Numbered from the stretch's first letter, positions 34,754 through 48,145 are shown. The stretch: DNA of 64,000 nt from Leucocoprinus leucothites (GCA_013368445.1 JAACJO010000015.1:248001-312000), one strand, 5' to 3'. Numbers and translations: made by a program. The notes: generated from the sequence alone by a model not told the origin.

Positions 34754-36355
34754 TCATTTCTTGTGACAGGATGGGGAAATAGGGTATATGAAATTAAAAG
34801 GCCCAATTAACTCAAGTCGAGTTCCTATATCCCTCTCCCTAAGCTGCCGAACAGTGTCTTTACAGTCTCGCAAAAACCGAGAATCAGGGGAGGCCGAGAG
34901 GCCCACACTGATGAAGTCTAGTGAAAGTCTTTCAGTGTGGTCGAGTTGCCCACCAAATAAGGTTCGGCTCCGCAGGAATTGAAGAACGCATGCCCAAAGG
35001 CTTGGTTCCGGTGCACATTTTCGTAGTATTAGCGAGCGTATCTTTGGAAGTACGCCACGAACACCCATCGCTGAAAACAGCTCAGAAGGATACATGACAT
35101 TCGTCACAGTCAGCTCCTCCAGGTCTTGGACTGCCGCGGCGCTAAGTATCCGGACAGTCGAGTCGACGGCGTAATCGGAAACAGCGAGCATTTTAGGTCG
35201 GCATTCAGATGATTGAATCATTTGAACGACAGCTGCAGCATAGATTCTGCTGAAGCCACGCTTGGAGAAGAGACGAAGCGTGTTAAGTTTGGGTGTCATG
35301 AGGGTGTCAAAGATTTGACTTGTAGTGGGAGAATTGCTTGTCACTTCAAGACATTCAAGATTTGGAAGGAGAATCCTTTCTTGGATTTCTTCGAGCTCAC
35401 ATATGTCCTCGACAGATTTCAGCTTGACGAGGGATGGCATCAGATGCAATACGGGGAGAAAGCCGCGGAGCTCGAATGAGGTAAAGTGTGTGATTTGGCG
35501 CCAGGGGAGAATGAAACGAGTGTGCGGTTGATCGAGCTCATACAGCGAGAGTCGAACCAGACCAGGTGCCTCCTGGAACACCTTCAAAGGCTGGGTTTGA
35601 GTGTCCCACTCCTTTCCGAGGCCATCAATCTCGAGGGAACGTAGGAGAGGAAGTCGCCCCAAAGCTTTTGGCTCCAAGGACTGAAGGACTGGGAGGTTAT
35701 TGAACGCAGCGGACATCCATCTCGAGGATTCCGCTGCAAGCAGTTCTGCCACATCAACAAACTCCTCGTCTGCGTGGAAAACGAAGTGTAACGGCCGAGA
35801 GTGAGAGTAGGATATGCAATTCTCTGCTAAGCTCAGAGTCTGCTGTAGCAACATATCCATGCCTCTGTCACTTGGCCTACTGCTGAATGGTTGGCGAATA
35901 ATGGTGAATTTCGACCACAATTCAGATAAAGAGAGTGCAACGTCTCGCCAGAACCGACAAACGCGGAGTAGCGTCCAGAGCTCGACGTTCTCCAGTGCAT
36001 CGTCCCCGAAACAGATAGACTCTGAAATATTTTGTAACGCCAGAAATATCTGGCCCAGGATTTCAGGGGGAATGCGTCGTATGGGAGAAAGTAAACTCCT
36101 TTGAGACGACACGTAGTTTTTGACTGTCTCCTGTCTTTGCTCCAGACCTGCGAGAGTCTTGCGAAGTAGTTGTATTTGAGTCTCAAGTGACTCAAAGTGT
36201 GAATGTCCGTGGGCGATTGATTCCAGAATATGCTGTGCTTCTGTAGCCGAAGGGGCATAATTTGAATGAAGGAGACCAGCAGTGATGCTGAAATTCACTG
36301 TTGCGCAATTCGTCGTGATTTCTTCGTCTCCCGAAAACGGACACGTCACACCCAT
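34754..36355 (-). CDS. F-box-like protein with LRR-like C-terminal region
   Basis: A 533-codon uninterrupted frame from the ATG at 36353-36355. Residues about 50-90 form a predicted coiled coil (LETQIQLLRKTLAGLEQRQE). The degenerate F-box follows: SPIRRIPPEILGQIFL, then LWTLLRVCRFWRDVALSLSELW, the standard I-P-x-E-I-L ... V-C-R-x-W-R pattern of the large basidiomycete family. The rest alternates short hydrophobic strands as in LRR-like solenoids (for example LPLLRSLEIDGLG, LPNLECLEVTS). In the family such proteins bind Skp1 and recruit targets to SCF ubiquitin ligases; the target is unknown. A small 5' exon upstream is possible. Confidence 0.8.
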   Translation of the reverse strand: MGVTCPFSGDEEITTNCATVNFSITAGLLHSNYAPSATEAQHILESIAHGHSHFESLETQIQLLRKTLAGLEQRQETVKNYVSSQRSLLSPIRRIPPEILGQIFLALQNISESICFGDDALENVELWTLLRVCRFWRDVALSLSELWSKFTIIRQPFSSRPSDRGMDMLLQQTLSLAENCISYSHSRPLHFVFHADEEFVDVAELLAAESSRWMSAAFNNLPVLQSLEPKALGRLPLLRSLEIDGLGKEWDTQTQPLKVFQEAPGLVRLSLYELDQPHTRFILPWRQITHFTSFELRGFLPVLHLMPSLVKLKSVEDICELEEIQERILLPNLECLEVTSNSPTTSQIFDTLMTPKLNTLRLFSKRGFSRIYAAAVVQMIQSSECRPKMLAVSDYAVDSTVRILSAAAVQDLEELTVTNVMYPSELFSAMGVRGVLPKIRSLILRKCAPEPSLWACVLQFLRSRTLFGGQLDHTERLSLDFISVGLSASPDSRFLRDCKDTVRQLRERDIGTRLELIGPFNFIYPISPSCHKK

Positions 36356-38584
36356 ACCAGAGTCGCTCCTGTGAGAACATTGTCAGGTGTTCCTTGTTAT
36401 TCTGGGCTGAGCGATCAAACGTACATACTTCATCGTCATCTCGGGCTCTAGTCTTGCCTGCCTGAAAGAATAAACGAGAAAGTAAAGCCGGTGGACAGGC
36501 GTCAACTGAGACCTCAGAATACCGTGGTAAACAAAACGACAGGGTCAACTAACCCCGTTAATCAATGTTGATTGATGCATGGACCGAGGTTGTTGAAGGT
36601 AGTGTAGCTCTAGCGAGGAATGAGAACTGTTGAACTCGAGCATTCAAACCCATCAACAATACAGGTCGTTGGTTAATGTGGGCTTATGGCATTTCGTCAA
36701 CGGGAATCTTCTAATGAGATAAAATTCGAGTCAGAGAGTGAATGATGAGCGCCAAAAGCGCTCGCATGTACCGAGAGGGTACTCGTGGGTCATTTGAATC
36801 TCCGCTTGATTATTTATAAGTAACTTAAGTAGTTCAACCTTTCCAGAGTCTACAAGTTATGCATACTTCTATGCCAAAGCTAAGAGCCCCATCTGGTGCA
36901 CCCATTACCATTTGACAATCACTCCTTCGTTGATACATATGTGGGTAACAACATTCTTGTCGACCCTTCAAGCTCAAATTCGGCTAGTTCCGGTTTCGGA
37001 GAAAGTCTTCAGATTTCAGTCCTTACTTGAGATACATAGTAGTTCGGAGAATCGCGTCGTGGTTGGGTCGTCGTGTCAAGCTTTCAGGCCCCGTAACCAC
37101 CTTTAACTCGAGCTACTTTTTCCAGGCACAATACGGCGCTGCTAGATCTCATGCTGCATAGTTGTTGGTTTGAGCTTGATAACTACTTGCCTACACTAAA
37201 ATAAGATATCGCTACTATTGATTGGAGATGTTTGAAACAACCTGATGTCTGCGTACTGTGACTGATGTGACTGTCCGAAGTATGGACGTGTCCGAGGTAC
37301 GGGCCTCCCATACATAGTACAGTTCGTTTTTGAATTCTTCTCACAGCACTGAGCGCTGAGCGCTGAGCCTTTGCGTGAGCAACACTGATAACAACCACTT
37401 GCTTCTGAAAATGATTGAGTCTAATCCTGGAGAAAGCGTGCTACTCCCTAGTGCTCGATCGGCATGTGCGAACTACCAATCCGTTGTTTCTCTTACTCGA
37501 AGGTGGGATCGTCGAGAGTCCCCAAGCTCAAAGCTTCAAAGGTCACGGTAGGAGCCTAGAGGTGTTGTTCTGGTGGATGGTCCCACGGCCGACTCACGGC
37601 CATATTCTGGCTGCTAGCTTTGTTACCTCTTAGCAGGGTCTACTTATCGAGACATTGAGATGCCGCGCCACCATTGCTCATGCCGATTCCCGAACCGATT
37701 CTCTCCCGACACTTTACCAGTTCAGGACACTTGATACATCTCGTCATGATCTAGCCTCGGGACCTTAAGTTCGCTATTCGTTATGCATTTGGCCACCAGG
37801 CGCCTCCTCTGGACTCAATCTTCCCACTTTGGTACATCCAATTTCACTATCGTTCGTCCTACCCTTATGCACCCACCTGAGCTCTGGTCTGGTTGAGCCT
37901 GGTCAAACCTTGTATCTGATGCCCACTCCTGTATCCGTATTGCCCCCAGGACTTCAAGTGGTCAATCACTGTTCCGGTGCGTCAGTCAATAACATTCAGC
38001 CTTGTCATCAAGCCAGCAAGACTGACGGGGGCTTCAGCTGCTGCGGCCTCCCTTCTTTTCTATGACGCGTTACTGAGCATGGAAACGGAGGTCAGTGACT
38101 CCTTTCTGTTTCTTTAGGTGTGAACCCTAATCATATTCTCAGGTTGAGTTAGTGTGGCGGTGAGGCAGTTTTTACGCTCGTCATTGGCACTTTTTGTTAA
38201 CTTTGGACCCATGATCACAGACAACGATGGGCTTTGAGCAAATTTATGTACCTCTTCTGTCGTTACGCCTTCACCATCATCATATTGTGCGTCTCTCATC
38301 TTGCTTGAGAAAATTGCTCAGCTCGAAAAACTGAACTTGCAACCATACAGAATCACTTTTTTCTGTACGAGCCTTTTTTTTGTCGCCCTTGTTGGAAAAT
38401 ATAAACGTGTTGTGGTTTGACCCGTAGTGAATACGAGTATCAATCCGCCTGAACAAGTGAGTCGCAGACATCTCATCACCCGGTGAAGCTCCTTATGCAT
38501 TGCAATGTCAACAATAGCTGTACGCATCCACTACGTTGAATATCTTTGACTTGCTGAAAGATAAACGGGCAATCCGTTCAAAAG
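36356..38584. other. intergenic, 2.2 kb
   Basis: No supported gene. Short frames on both strands lack recognisable content. A small direct repeat (GAGCGCT units) lies at about 37347-37366. The 5' exon of the downstream membrane-protein gene may lie in the last few hundred bases. Confidence 0.4.
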
Positions 38585-39850
38585 ATGTCGCGGTTGGCAG
38601 AATATTTGGACGTGGATGTAAGTATTCCGTGTTCTGGAACAAACCTACTTTATCACTTGCCAACTACTAATCGTCTAACCCTCTTTACTCAGATTTCCCT
38701 CCCTTTCAACGCTCGTCGCGGATGCTCTTATCCTCGTCAGACTAGACGCCTTATATCGAACGGATCGTCAAAGTGAGGTGAACTCGAGCAAGCTTCACCA
38801 CTCAGGTTTGACTGACTTTCTCCGTTAGTTCGCTTCCTCATACTCCTTGCCTATACCAGTAAGTTTCGTCAAAGAATGTTATCTGTCATCCAATCCAATT
38901 AACAGGAATTATGAAAACAGTGCATGTAATAGTATGTCCAAAGCTTTGTTGAAAAATGCCGGACCCAAAGCTCATGTACCTCTAGGTCGCTCTCGTCGCC
39001 GGTATTCTCAACAGCACCATGTCACCTGTCGTGGTCCTCTCTCAGACGCCACCCAATAGTACTCACCGAATAGGCTGTGAGATAGGACTTGAATACGTCT
39101 CCGAAGGCCTAAATATCTTTGTACTGTAAGTCGCTCGCCTTTCCACCCTAGAATTGAAAATATAAAAAGCGACACTCTCGGAACACAGGGCTTTCCCTCT
39201 GATAACACAGATCCTCTACTTCATTCTTACCGTTATCCGATGTCTTGAGAGCGCGAAAGAAGTCAGGATGGCGCCTAGGTTACGGTTCACTTCTCTAATC
39301 ACCATGACCAAGACGGTCCCAATTATGTTTGGGTTGCTTCGAGACGGCGCACTCTATTTCTTCCTGTAAGTTGCCAACTTCGACCTAGAGCACTGACTAC
39401 GGTTGACATTGGAGATCGCTGGAATAGTGCCTTGGGTAAATGATTTCCCTTTCAGAACCCTCCAACGGAAGCGTCTAACCGTTGCCCGACAGTCATCTAT
39501 GTGGCATTCATCATTCTGGTTTTTATCTCGCCACAATCACAGCTATGGATACCAGGCACCTTGTAGGTGGTCCATACCCGTAATGTCAACAACTAATTTC
39601 GAAGGCTGATGATTTTTGAAGTGCGATGCTGGCAGCAAACCCGCTAATCGTAAGTATGAACTACGACGTCTAAAACCTGCTGACTCACTCCTACGTACAG
39701 GCAGCGCGACTTTATCTTGGTATGAAAGCCAGAGGTCGTGCCAACGGCAATGGAACGCGAATGCTAGCCTTTGAGGAAGGCCTTGATCGTGTTCTACTCG
39801 GTTTGCAAGGAATCACCGTTGGATTGGAATCTTCGACCACCGAAACCTAA
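38585..39850 (+). CDS. multipass membrane protein split by many short introns (7-helix-like)
   Basis: No frame longer than about 70 codons exists here, but hydrophobic exons bounded by GT...AG join in consistent phase. They read: STLVADALILVRLDALYRTD / IRFLILLAYT / RIMKTVHVI / VALVAGILNSTMSPVVVL, then a luminal-type Cys loop (NSTHRIGCEIGLEY) and VSEGLNIFVL / ILYFILTVIRCLESAKEVR. After these come TMTKTVPIMFGLLRDGALYFFL, VIYVAFIILVFIS and MLAANPLIAARLYLGMKARG, ending at TAA 39848-39850. The helix order, the L-x-L-R-x-x-A-L-Y block and the ARLYL-type last helix resemble the Agaricomycete DUF6533-type seven-helix proteins, of unknown function. The 5' end is unsettled: the ATG at 38585 does not splice in phase to the next exon, so the true start may be upstream or the gene may be damaged. 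Confidence 0.5.
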
Positions 39851-40097
39851 GAAATTCATGAGCTAGAGCAACTTAAATGTATATCAATTTCTCGTTTGTT
39901 CAAAATTCATAGTCGTCTATTGTACATGAGATATTTCTAATTGGATAAACCCAGGAGACTGGAGCCGCTCCAAATCACAGACGGGAGATAAAACAGAAAC
40001 AGAAAGACAGGAGAACATGGGAAGGGACGCATAGAGGAGAAGAAGACAAACAGGCATTCGTTTTTCCTAGTCAACACAATTTCGAGAGTTCTATAAT

Positions 40098-43000
40098 TTA
40101 TTTTTCCTTACCGTCCCCCTCCTTGGCGTCCTCCTCGTCTCCACCCTCTGAGGGGCTAGCGTCACTGGCACTGAGGGCGCTGGGTGAAAGAGGAGTGCTC
40201 TTGAATCCTCTCCCTCTTACTCCCGAGTCCGGGTGCAAACGAGTAGTGATCGGACCGCTAGCCGCAGTTGACGTCGATCCACCGCTAGGGCCCTCCCTAG
40301 GAACCCTCCTCCTAGTCCTTTCCAACAAGATTATTTCAAGCGACGGAGCAGGACTCGCGCTTCTCGAGTTATTCAAACTCCTCGCCCCACCGCTCAAACC
40401 TCCAGTTCCACTGGTGGTAGCAGAGACAGTGTTGGTGTTGAGGTTCGCTGTTCCGAGTCGTTGGATGGTATTCTCGGACATGCCACGAACGGGCCTCGGC
40501 ATCCTGATCTCCTGAGCTGCATCTAAGTTGGTGTCAACACCGGGCGTAGCAGTCGGCTGTGTCTCATCAGGGGATGTAACGGTAATCATGAGACCCTGCG
40601 TATCGTCACGGACAGTAGCCTCATCCCAAACATCTTCCTTTGCTTTCTCTTTACCGTCGAACTTTTCGTCCTCAGAGTCATCGTCGGCTTCATGTACAAC
40701 GTCCTCCCTAAGAGTCTGTCCACCCTGCCTAGTCCCCTGATCCCGGGGTGTGGGAGGAGCACTACGAGATCTTCTCATCAAGAATCCGAGGCCCTTCATT
40801 TTCGGTATGTTGGGGATCAGATGTGGCGTCCTTCGACCTCCAGGGGTGCTTGCACCAGTTCCGGCCCCCGAAATAACACTGCCGCTTGCCGGGATTGAGT
40901 TAACGTGAGATTTAGGGGTATTGGGGGCAGTCGTCGTGTGGTGGGGATGGGGAGCAAGACTACTGGTGTTGGGAGGATGGGGATTTGCTGTGCTAGACCC
41001 AGCCTTATCGTATTTGTATGGATCACCATGGGCACCTTGACGGTCAAACTCATCGTATATCTCTTCACCAATCAATTCTAGATGTTCGCCGCTCAGTAAC
41101 CTTTCTAGTGATCAAGAACGTAGGCTATCTGCTTACCTTCCAGAACGTCTTCAAGAGTAATAATACCGAGTGGCATTACAGCGGGATCGAAGCTTTGCAA
41201 GAACTGTACATAAGCAAGTCAGCACAGGCAAAATGATGAAGAATATGACCAACCTCATTAGCGCCCTCTTTCGCCAGAACTGCATCCGCGGGCATGCTCT
41301 GCTCGAGTCCTCCAGTCATGACCGCTCCAACAGCGTGTTTCGACAAAGCTGAGAGCTGGAACGTCGTCTTCTTCTTTCCATCATCTGTGGGCTTGTTACT
41401 CTTGCTCGTCTTTCCCTCGGATTGCCCGGAATTGACGACTTGCACCTCAGTGCTTTCCATTGTGATAGCCCGAGATAATGTTTCAGGGGAGTGATCTTCC
41501 TTCAATGTGCGATCGTCCCCGGTGACAGTAGCTCCGTCCTCAGCGTCGCTGTCCTTTCTGAGAGCCCGGCGGCGACGGTTCTGCCTCTTTCTGTTGATCC
41601 AACGCTTCGTGTGACCGGAAATACCGGACTCCGATTCTTCGTCAGATGAGTCAGACGAAGACGAGTCCGTGTCGCCCATGCCGACACTTGCACGCAGCCG
41701 CTGTGTGAGACCCCGTTTGACCGCTTTCTTAACGCTTTGTGCCTATTGTTTGAAGGAAGGAGGCGAGTTAGGATACGAGCGCTCAGATATATATATGTAT
41801 GTCTGACCTTTTGAACGCTGTGTCGACTGACGATAGCCATATGACTTCGGCCCTCTTGAAATTTATCCAGCATTCCAAGTAGGGGCTCATTATTGGGTAC
41901 GAATGGGACCTTGTTAAGGGGAATCTTGCGCAGGGGCGTCGCATCTGTCGATGGAAATCAGTATTCCGTCCAGCCACTTCTATGTCGCGATCAATCCTGA
42001 CCTCTGGGATCTAATAGAACACATTGTTTGACGAGGAGTACGCCGATAATCTTCTTCACCTTGACCATCCTCTGGTTCGCCTGGCCAGCACCAATCGAGC
42101 CCTCCGTAGAGCCTGCATTGTTACTATTGCTGACTGCGGAAGAAGAAAGACCGCTACCGAGAGGTATAGCGGCGAGAGGTACTTCAACCTCCTCATATAC
42201 GGGGACGCGACTGTGTCCTGTCTGACATATCTTGTTCATAAGATCGTAGTCGAGTTTCGAGTCGATAGATAGCATGAAAACATCATCAATCGGGGTCATG
42301 GCCTACGAGAAAAATGCACATTCAGCAAATGATATGTCGACACCGGGATGATGCGCTTGCCTGACGAACGACCTTTTCCTGCAGGTCGAGGGTTGCCCCA
42401 ATTATAGCTACAGTATCGGTCTTAAGATCTCCACCATGCGCCTCGTGAGAGCCGTGCATAGCAATAAGCTCTTTCAATTCTGGAAAAGCCGGGGAATTAG
42501 ACGAAGACTTCATTAAGGGAGAGAAAAGGTTCACCTGCTCGCCTGTAGATAATACCATGGTGGGGTCCAAGTGCCCACTCAAGCAGCTTCGCTACCGGCC
42601 AAGAGACTATACCCTGAGGTGAACGTGAGTATAAGACCTCGAAAGTGACCACCTCCGTCAAAAAGTACTTACAAGGGCAAAAATCAGGCACCTGGTAACT
42701 CCGGCCATCTTAGCTCCCAGATACAAACCATGGCGAGTGCAGACAGATTGTGGAATGATTTCGGCGAATCTAGAAGAAAGAATGGTATGTCAATAATTCG
42801 ATGTCCTGACAGACAGAGTGAAAAGCGAAAACATACATGACGATCAGCACGGTACTGATCACTACGCTCTGAAAACCACCATCAAGGACTCTGTCTGCGA
42901 TAACGGGCAGCGTCTCATTGACGACCATGTTTGCCAGAAGTAGTGTCACTAGCAATAAATGCCCGTTTTTGCGGATAGGCTTGATCTTATTCGCGTACTC

Positions 43001-43489
43001 GCGCTGTTCCCTACAATAAACGAAACGCGTGCCACACGCACTCCAATCAGGATCTACTGTGCGATGTCAATGGAATAAAATTTATACGTACGGGGTACCG
43101 CTAATACTTAACACATTTAACTGTGTCTCGTCCAAACTCATATATCCTAATGTTAGACCGGCAAACACACCCGATAGGAGAACGAGTACGGGTATAAGAA
43201 CTGGGAATAAGATTTGTTGCCATCGCGGGGCTTCAGAAAGCTCGCTTCGTTTGAGAAACAGGTGGGCAGTTCCTCCACTGTCATTGAAAAGTTCACGGCG
43301 TCCTTTGGTGGGGCCTCCAAAGGCGATACTCGTGTTGGTCCCATGATAACCATAGGCATCCTCTTCAGCATGCAAGAATCGCAGGGCATATTTGGAGATA
43401 AGAGAGAGAGAAATATAGACTAGCTTAGCAGCAGCAGGAAAGGAGGACGGAGCGCGGTATCTCGTATGAAGAACAGGGACAGGGACCAT
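40098..43489 (-). CDS. CNNM/Mam3-type transporter (DUF21 + CBS domains)
   Basis: Integral membrane metal transporter/regulator of the CNNM family; yeast Mam3 sits at the vacuole. The start is the ATG at 43487-43489. A lumenal region with NTS-type glycosylation sites comes first. The DUF21 membrane domain follows (ILFPVLIPVLVLLSGVFAGL, TLGYMSLDETQL, GHLLLVTLLLANMVVNETLP, FAEIIPQSVCTRHGLYLGA, VSWPVAKLLEWALG). The CBS pair then starts at VAIIGATLDLQEKVVRQAMT and PIDDVFMLSID (family T-P-x-x-D), with RVPVYEE, IIGVLLVKQC, EGRSHMAIVSRHSVQKAQS and GIITLEDVLEELIGEEIYDE. Two large disordered inserts (Ser/Asp-rich within CBS2, about 41230-41690, and a long Ser/Pro-rich C-terminal tail, 40098-41000) lengthen it. 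The end is at 40098. Confidence 0.9.
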
Positions 43490-45871
43490 TCGAGTGTGGG
43501 TGAGAACGACGTCAGTGCTTATTCCGACGGCTTTTTGCCGGGCGATTATAACCTCCCCATTTTGTCCCACGCCTATTTTTAGTCCAATTTTATATCCCTG
43601 AGATCAAAAACGGTGTCCTCCTTTGGATTAGCATCACGACACAAACACTGGCGCTTCTCGGACTTATGTCTGCCACCACCAAGGCACCACTCCTGGTTTA
43701 GAGGTAGGCGTGGTGGATGCCACGAGAAACGAAAGCAAAAAATAGGTGCTGGAGTTGTTTCACAACAAACAGGCCCCCTGCATGCGTACTAGTCGTCAGC
43801 GTTCGCCCTGCGATCTTTCCGACAGAGTGGTAAGCCGACTGAATCAAGTACACGTGTCATTAGGGTGGTAATTGAATTGTTGATTAAACGCCAATACAGT
43901 GCTCCATTGCCGATCCTGCCCCCGTTTACCTTTTTTCTTTCGGAGTGAGATAAGCGCATTAACAGCTCTCACCTGTTCACCCGGCTCTGTACATCATGGC
44001 TTTCGTCCAAATCGCTCCAGGAGTGAATACAATTGAACCTCTCTATTTCGCGAAAAATAACGAAGAGATCCTCCAAGTGCACAATGCACATTCAGAATCA
44101 TTATTGTGACATTATTTGACACCGCATAACACCCGCGAATACATCAGCGGTCGGCAAAACGCTAAACTAGTCAGGGTTACGATCCGAACTATTGAGTCCT
44201 ATCCCCATGACCTCAGCCACGGTTCATGTTCTCCTCCACCCCGTGACCGCAACGAAAGCACTATTTCGTGGAGGGTTTCCCCGACCGCCACAAACAGAAG
44301 CTGTCAAAAGTACCTAAAGTACTTATCTCCAGAATTCTATTCATAGACTCAAGTCCACTCGCCCAACAGACAGCCACCAAAGCCACCAACGAGTCCAAAC
44401 ACTTAAAATAAATGGCCAAAAAAAACACCTCCCAACGCTTCCTATTTCCCGTAATTCTGCCATCGATAAGACGATTCAGGCAGGGCGTTGTGGACAGTCT
44501 TACCGAAGACGGTGAAAACCCTAGATTGTTGGGAGGAGAAGAAGTGGGCAAACTTGGAGCAAGGAATATAGAAAGGAGCTCAAAACTTCGATATTCTATC
44601 GATAAACGTCACTTGACTCTGAGGACAACAATTGGCCTTTCAAAGAACCCCACACCGTCGAAGGGGATTGCTGACTGCTTGTCGTTACTCTAGGCATATT
44701 CGCTCTCTAAGATTTTCTGAATCAGGCACGTCATACTAAAGTTCATCCTACAAGTCCATTTCCGGACTGATCCCAACAGATTTCGCGTGACACTGTCAAG
44801 AGTGGAAAGAACACCCACAACGGAAAAGCAAACCACAGGCCCTCCGGACCGCTCGGATATCCGACATCCCAACAATCAACCGACCCTCAAACATCACAAA
44901 CGTTCGCGACCAAAAATATCCTGCCAGTGCCTCATTAGAACCACCCACTACTTCATCTAAGCAACTTTCTCTTACACAGTGTCGCCACACACTCGAAGTT
45001 CTTGCGACTTCGCAGTTACGATGTGTACCAGGGAGCCACTGCAACGAGGATTCAATACCTCAGTATTGGAGCCTATGTGCTATTTCCAACACTCTGCGGA
45101 ACGTCATCTCTCCGTAGGAAACCCAGATTGTACGTCGAATGTTCATTTCGGGGGACTTCTTCGGCGATAGGAACGGCAAGTCATCTTCTGAGAGGACGCT
45201 AGAAAGATTAGTAGTTGGTTGTTTGCTTTCATAACCAGCTTGAACATTCACCCTAACCCCCTTGGAGATCAGGGCTACATCCAAGTCCTCGCAGCCTCTA
45301 TGAGGCTTGAATGACGTATGCCCGCGCAATCAAGCCCTCACCCCAACTTTCATATCTCGCGGATTCATCGCCGCCGGCTACTAAGCGCTCATATATTTAT
45401 AGTCATACCCTCTTATTTAACTATCAAAGGAACTCTTACATTCTAATTGCGCACCAATTTTTTCCTGTGGCGCAAGTACAGTACTCCCAACCAGGCGTCC
45501 CATGAACAAAAGGCTGAACGGCCATTGGCGAGAGTCATGGAATACGGACCGCAAACTGAGAAACTGAAATCCTATTTTTGTCCTTCGCACATCTTTTCCT
45601 AGCTCCATTGCGTATCTTCTCGTGCAGCCACTAAACCCGGGTGTAATAGAGATATCCTTTTCTAGATAGGAACAATATGATCCAACACGGCAGAATCCTG
45701 TCAGGTCACACGCCCGACCAGTACCTATCCTGCCTGGTTGCTTTCGTCACGATTTGATAGCTGTCCGGCACCCGAACCATTTGCATGACAATTGTTGAAC
45801 ATCTAAGTATCCGAGCCCTCTTCTCATCTACTAAAACAAATTAGACCAAAACGAATAAGCTACAATACCCT
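43490..45871. other. intergenic, 2.4 kb
   Basis: Promoter of the CNNM gene and a long stretch with only short unrelated frames on both strands (the best is about 94 codons at 44412-44693, plus). Nothing is recognised. Confidence 0.45.
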
Positions 45872-48145
45872 CTATCCTGCAAAAACACCTTCGCCAACAT
45901 CAATACCCAACCCCTCCCTCGCAAACTCTCGCATATTCCTCTCCAACTCCTCCTCAAAATTCCGCTTCTTCCGACTGCTATCATCCCCACCAAACAATCT
46001 ATACCTCACGTCCCCTAACCACGCTATGAACTTTGTTTTCCAAAAGCTGATATCCAGCGAGAGCATGACACCCCTAAAGACGATATGGGACCACCACTCT
46101 CTGATTCGTTGTCCAAATGATAGGTTTGGATTTCGTATTTGAGATTTCGATGCCCAGTAGCCTGTTATTTTGATTCGGTTGACCGGAGAGCCGAGGGATT
46201 GGTTATTCCCTGTAGTTTGGATAGCGTTGCATTAGTTCACGCAGATACTCTATGAAGGCTCGAACGTACCTTGCACCATCCGCATATTTCGCGTCAGAAA
46301 TATAAGCACCTTTGGCATCCGATCGGTATCCGTCAAAAAGCCCTTCAACTTCTGTTTCATGAGCACGCTCTGCTCGTACTGCGTCAATGGCCTCCTCTCC
46401 TTCTTCTCCTCATCTTTCACCTCCTTCTGCACCTTCTTCCTATTTCTCCTTAGAACGACTGGTTTCATGAGCGTAAAACTCGCCAGCAGATCCGGCATCC
46501 CCATCCCCCAACTCTTCGTAACGTTTTCAACCTGCGAGAAGTCGCCACTTAACATGCCGCGCCATAAATCCACCCACTCCCGCTTGAATTGTTCCGGAAC
46601 TTGGACGTACAATCCATGGTCAATCAAAACAAGTTGAGGTTGGGTAGGGGAAGTGGGTGAAGGACGAATTATGATGTTACCAGGATGTGGATCACAATGA
46701 ACCCAACCCCAGTTAAACATCTGTGCGGAGAAGAGCGAGACCATCGTGTGCATAATAGATTGCGTACCACCCTTCAGAGGCTTTGCGGGGAATGTAAATG
46801 ACGTTGATGGGGATTTTACTGAGATGGGTGACGGTGCAGGTGCTATCGACGATGAAGAAAGGTCGGTAGAAGGAGCAGAGGCGACAGATCGTGGTACAGC
46901 GTCTTCGACTATGGGTTCCTTCTCACCAACCAATCTCCGGATGCCCTTCCTGTCGCTCAATCGCACGCCCTCAATCCACTCTGCGACCATAACTTTCTTC
47001 GTCGAGTATTCGGGGTATACCTTGGGAATGTAGACCTTCCCTCGCAACGTCGGCTCACTCTCGATGAAAGCTGCCGTCTTGCTAGCATTTTCCGCTTCTC
47101 GCTCGAAGTCGAGCTCTTGCCTGAGATGATCCGAGACGAAGTCTTGAAACATACAATGGTTAGCCATTTGACTCTCAGAAATTCCTCGAAGGCGACTCAC
47201 CGACTGCAAAATAGACAGGCAGCTCAAACTCTCTTTCAAACATCCACATCACGCCGCCATAAATGGTCAAATCCCACTCCATCTGAATGCTAACGTCGGG
47301 TTTTTGCACTTTCACGGCCACCCACTCGTCCTTGCCCCACAGTTTCGCCTTGTGAACCTGTGCGATACTCGCGCTTGCGACTGCTTCTTTCTCGAATATT
47401 TCGAAAATGCCACCTGGACCATCAGGCGGCGCACCCAGTTCTTTCAAAAACACATTATGGATGGTGGAGTAGGGAAGTTGGGGTGCGTCGTCAAAGAGAG
47501 AAGCAAATTTATTTTGGAACGCTTTTGGAAGGACGGCGGCATTTGCTCCGATAGCTTGTCTATGGAAAGAACACCCTTGTCAGCTCGACGATCATACGCA
47601 GGATAAAGTCAGAGTAAAGCGAACCCTATTTTGATATAAAGACCACCGTTCGAAGTGAGGAGGTCATACATCCGTTGTGCTACACGTTCGTGCAGTTCCG
47701 GTATCTTCTCACTCTTCTCTGGGGTGAAATTAAACTTATAATCCAGCGTTATCAGTGCACACTATGAGGAAGAGAACAATACAAAATCAGTATCAATACA
47801 ACCAGGCAAATCCATGAAAACACATACCGTCCACACCGTCCGTAGGTTCCTTGAGATTGCAGAAGCGTTGTAATATTTATCAAATGCATAAATTGCTCCA
47901 AGGCCAAGCGCCACATAAGCCGCACGCCTTCCGTACCGCAGCGTTCTTGAGGGCTTATCTTGTGGTGGAGGAGGCGTTGTCGAGAAAACACGCAATGTTC
48001 GCAATCCATCAGCGCGAATCCTTGAATACCTCTCTACAGCGAACCTGGGCCTGAAGCCGGCCTCTCCTCCTAAGCTTTGGCCCAATGACCTCCAGGGCAT
48101 GGTTGCCGTCACAGAGCGACATCCCGAAAGGCCCAAACGCAACAT
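45872..48145 (-). CDS. mitochondrial ABC1/ADCK1-type atypical kinase (Mcp2-like)
   Basis: Member of the ABC1/UbiB protein-kinase-like family. Its ADCK1/Mcp2 branch is in the mitochondrial inner membrane and is linked to lipid homeostasis. The ATG at 48143-48145 starts an Arg-rich presequence followed by a hydrophobic segment (AAYVALGLGAIYAFDKYY). The family's KxGQ motif is in GGLYIKIGQAIGANAAVLP. The Ala-rich loop follows as AVASASIAQVHKAKL, then AVKVQKPDV, LRQELDFEREAENA, NWGWVHCDPHPGNIIIRP and the metal motif LIDHGLYVQVP. The DHG form instead of DFG is typical of this branch. A roughly 50-residue Ser/Pro-rich insertion sits before the catalytic loop (46770-46940). The last exon ends at 45872. 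It appears intact. Confidence 0.88.

Noticed and set aside
37829..38065. Possible hydrophobin-like frame with a CC pair
   Set aside because: Too few cysteines and wrong spacing for a hydrophobin; no convincing signal peptide.
44261..44693. Overlapping frames of about 95 codons on both strands
   Set aside because: No conserved blocks and no joinable neighbouring exons.
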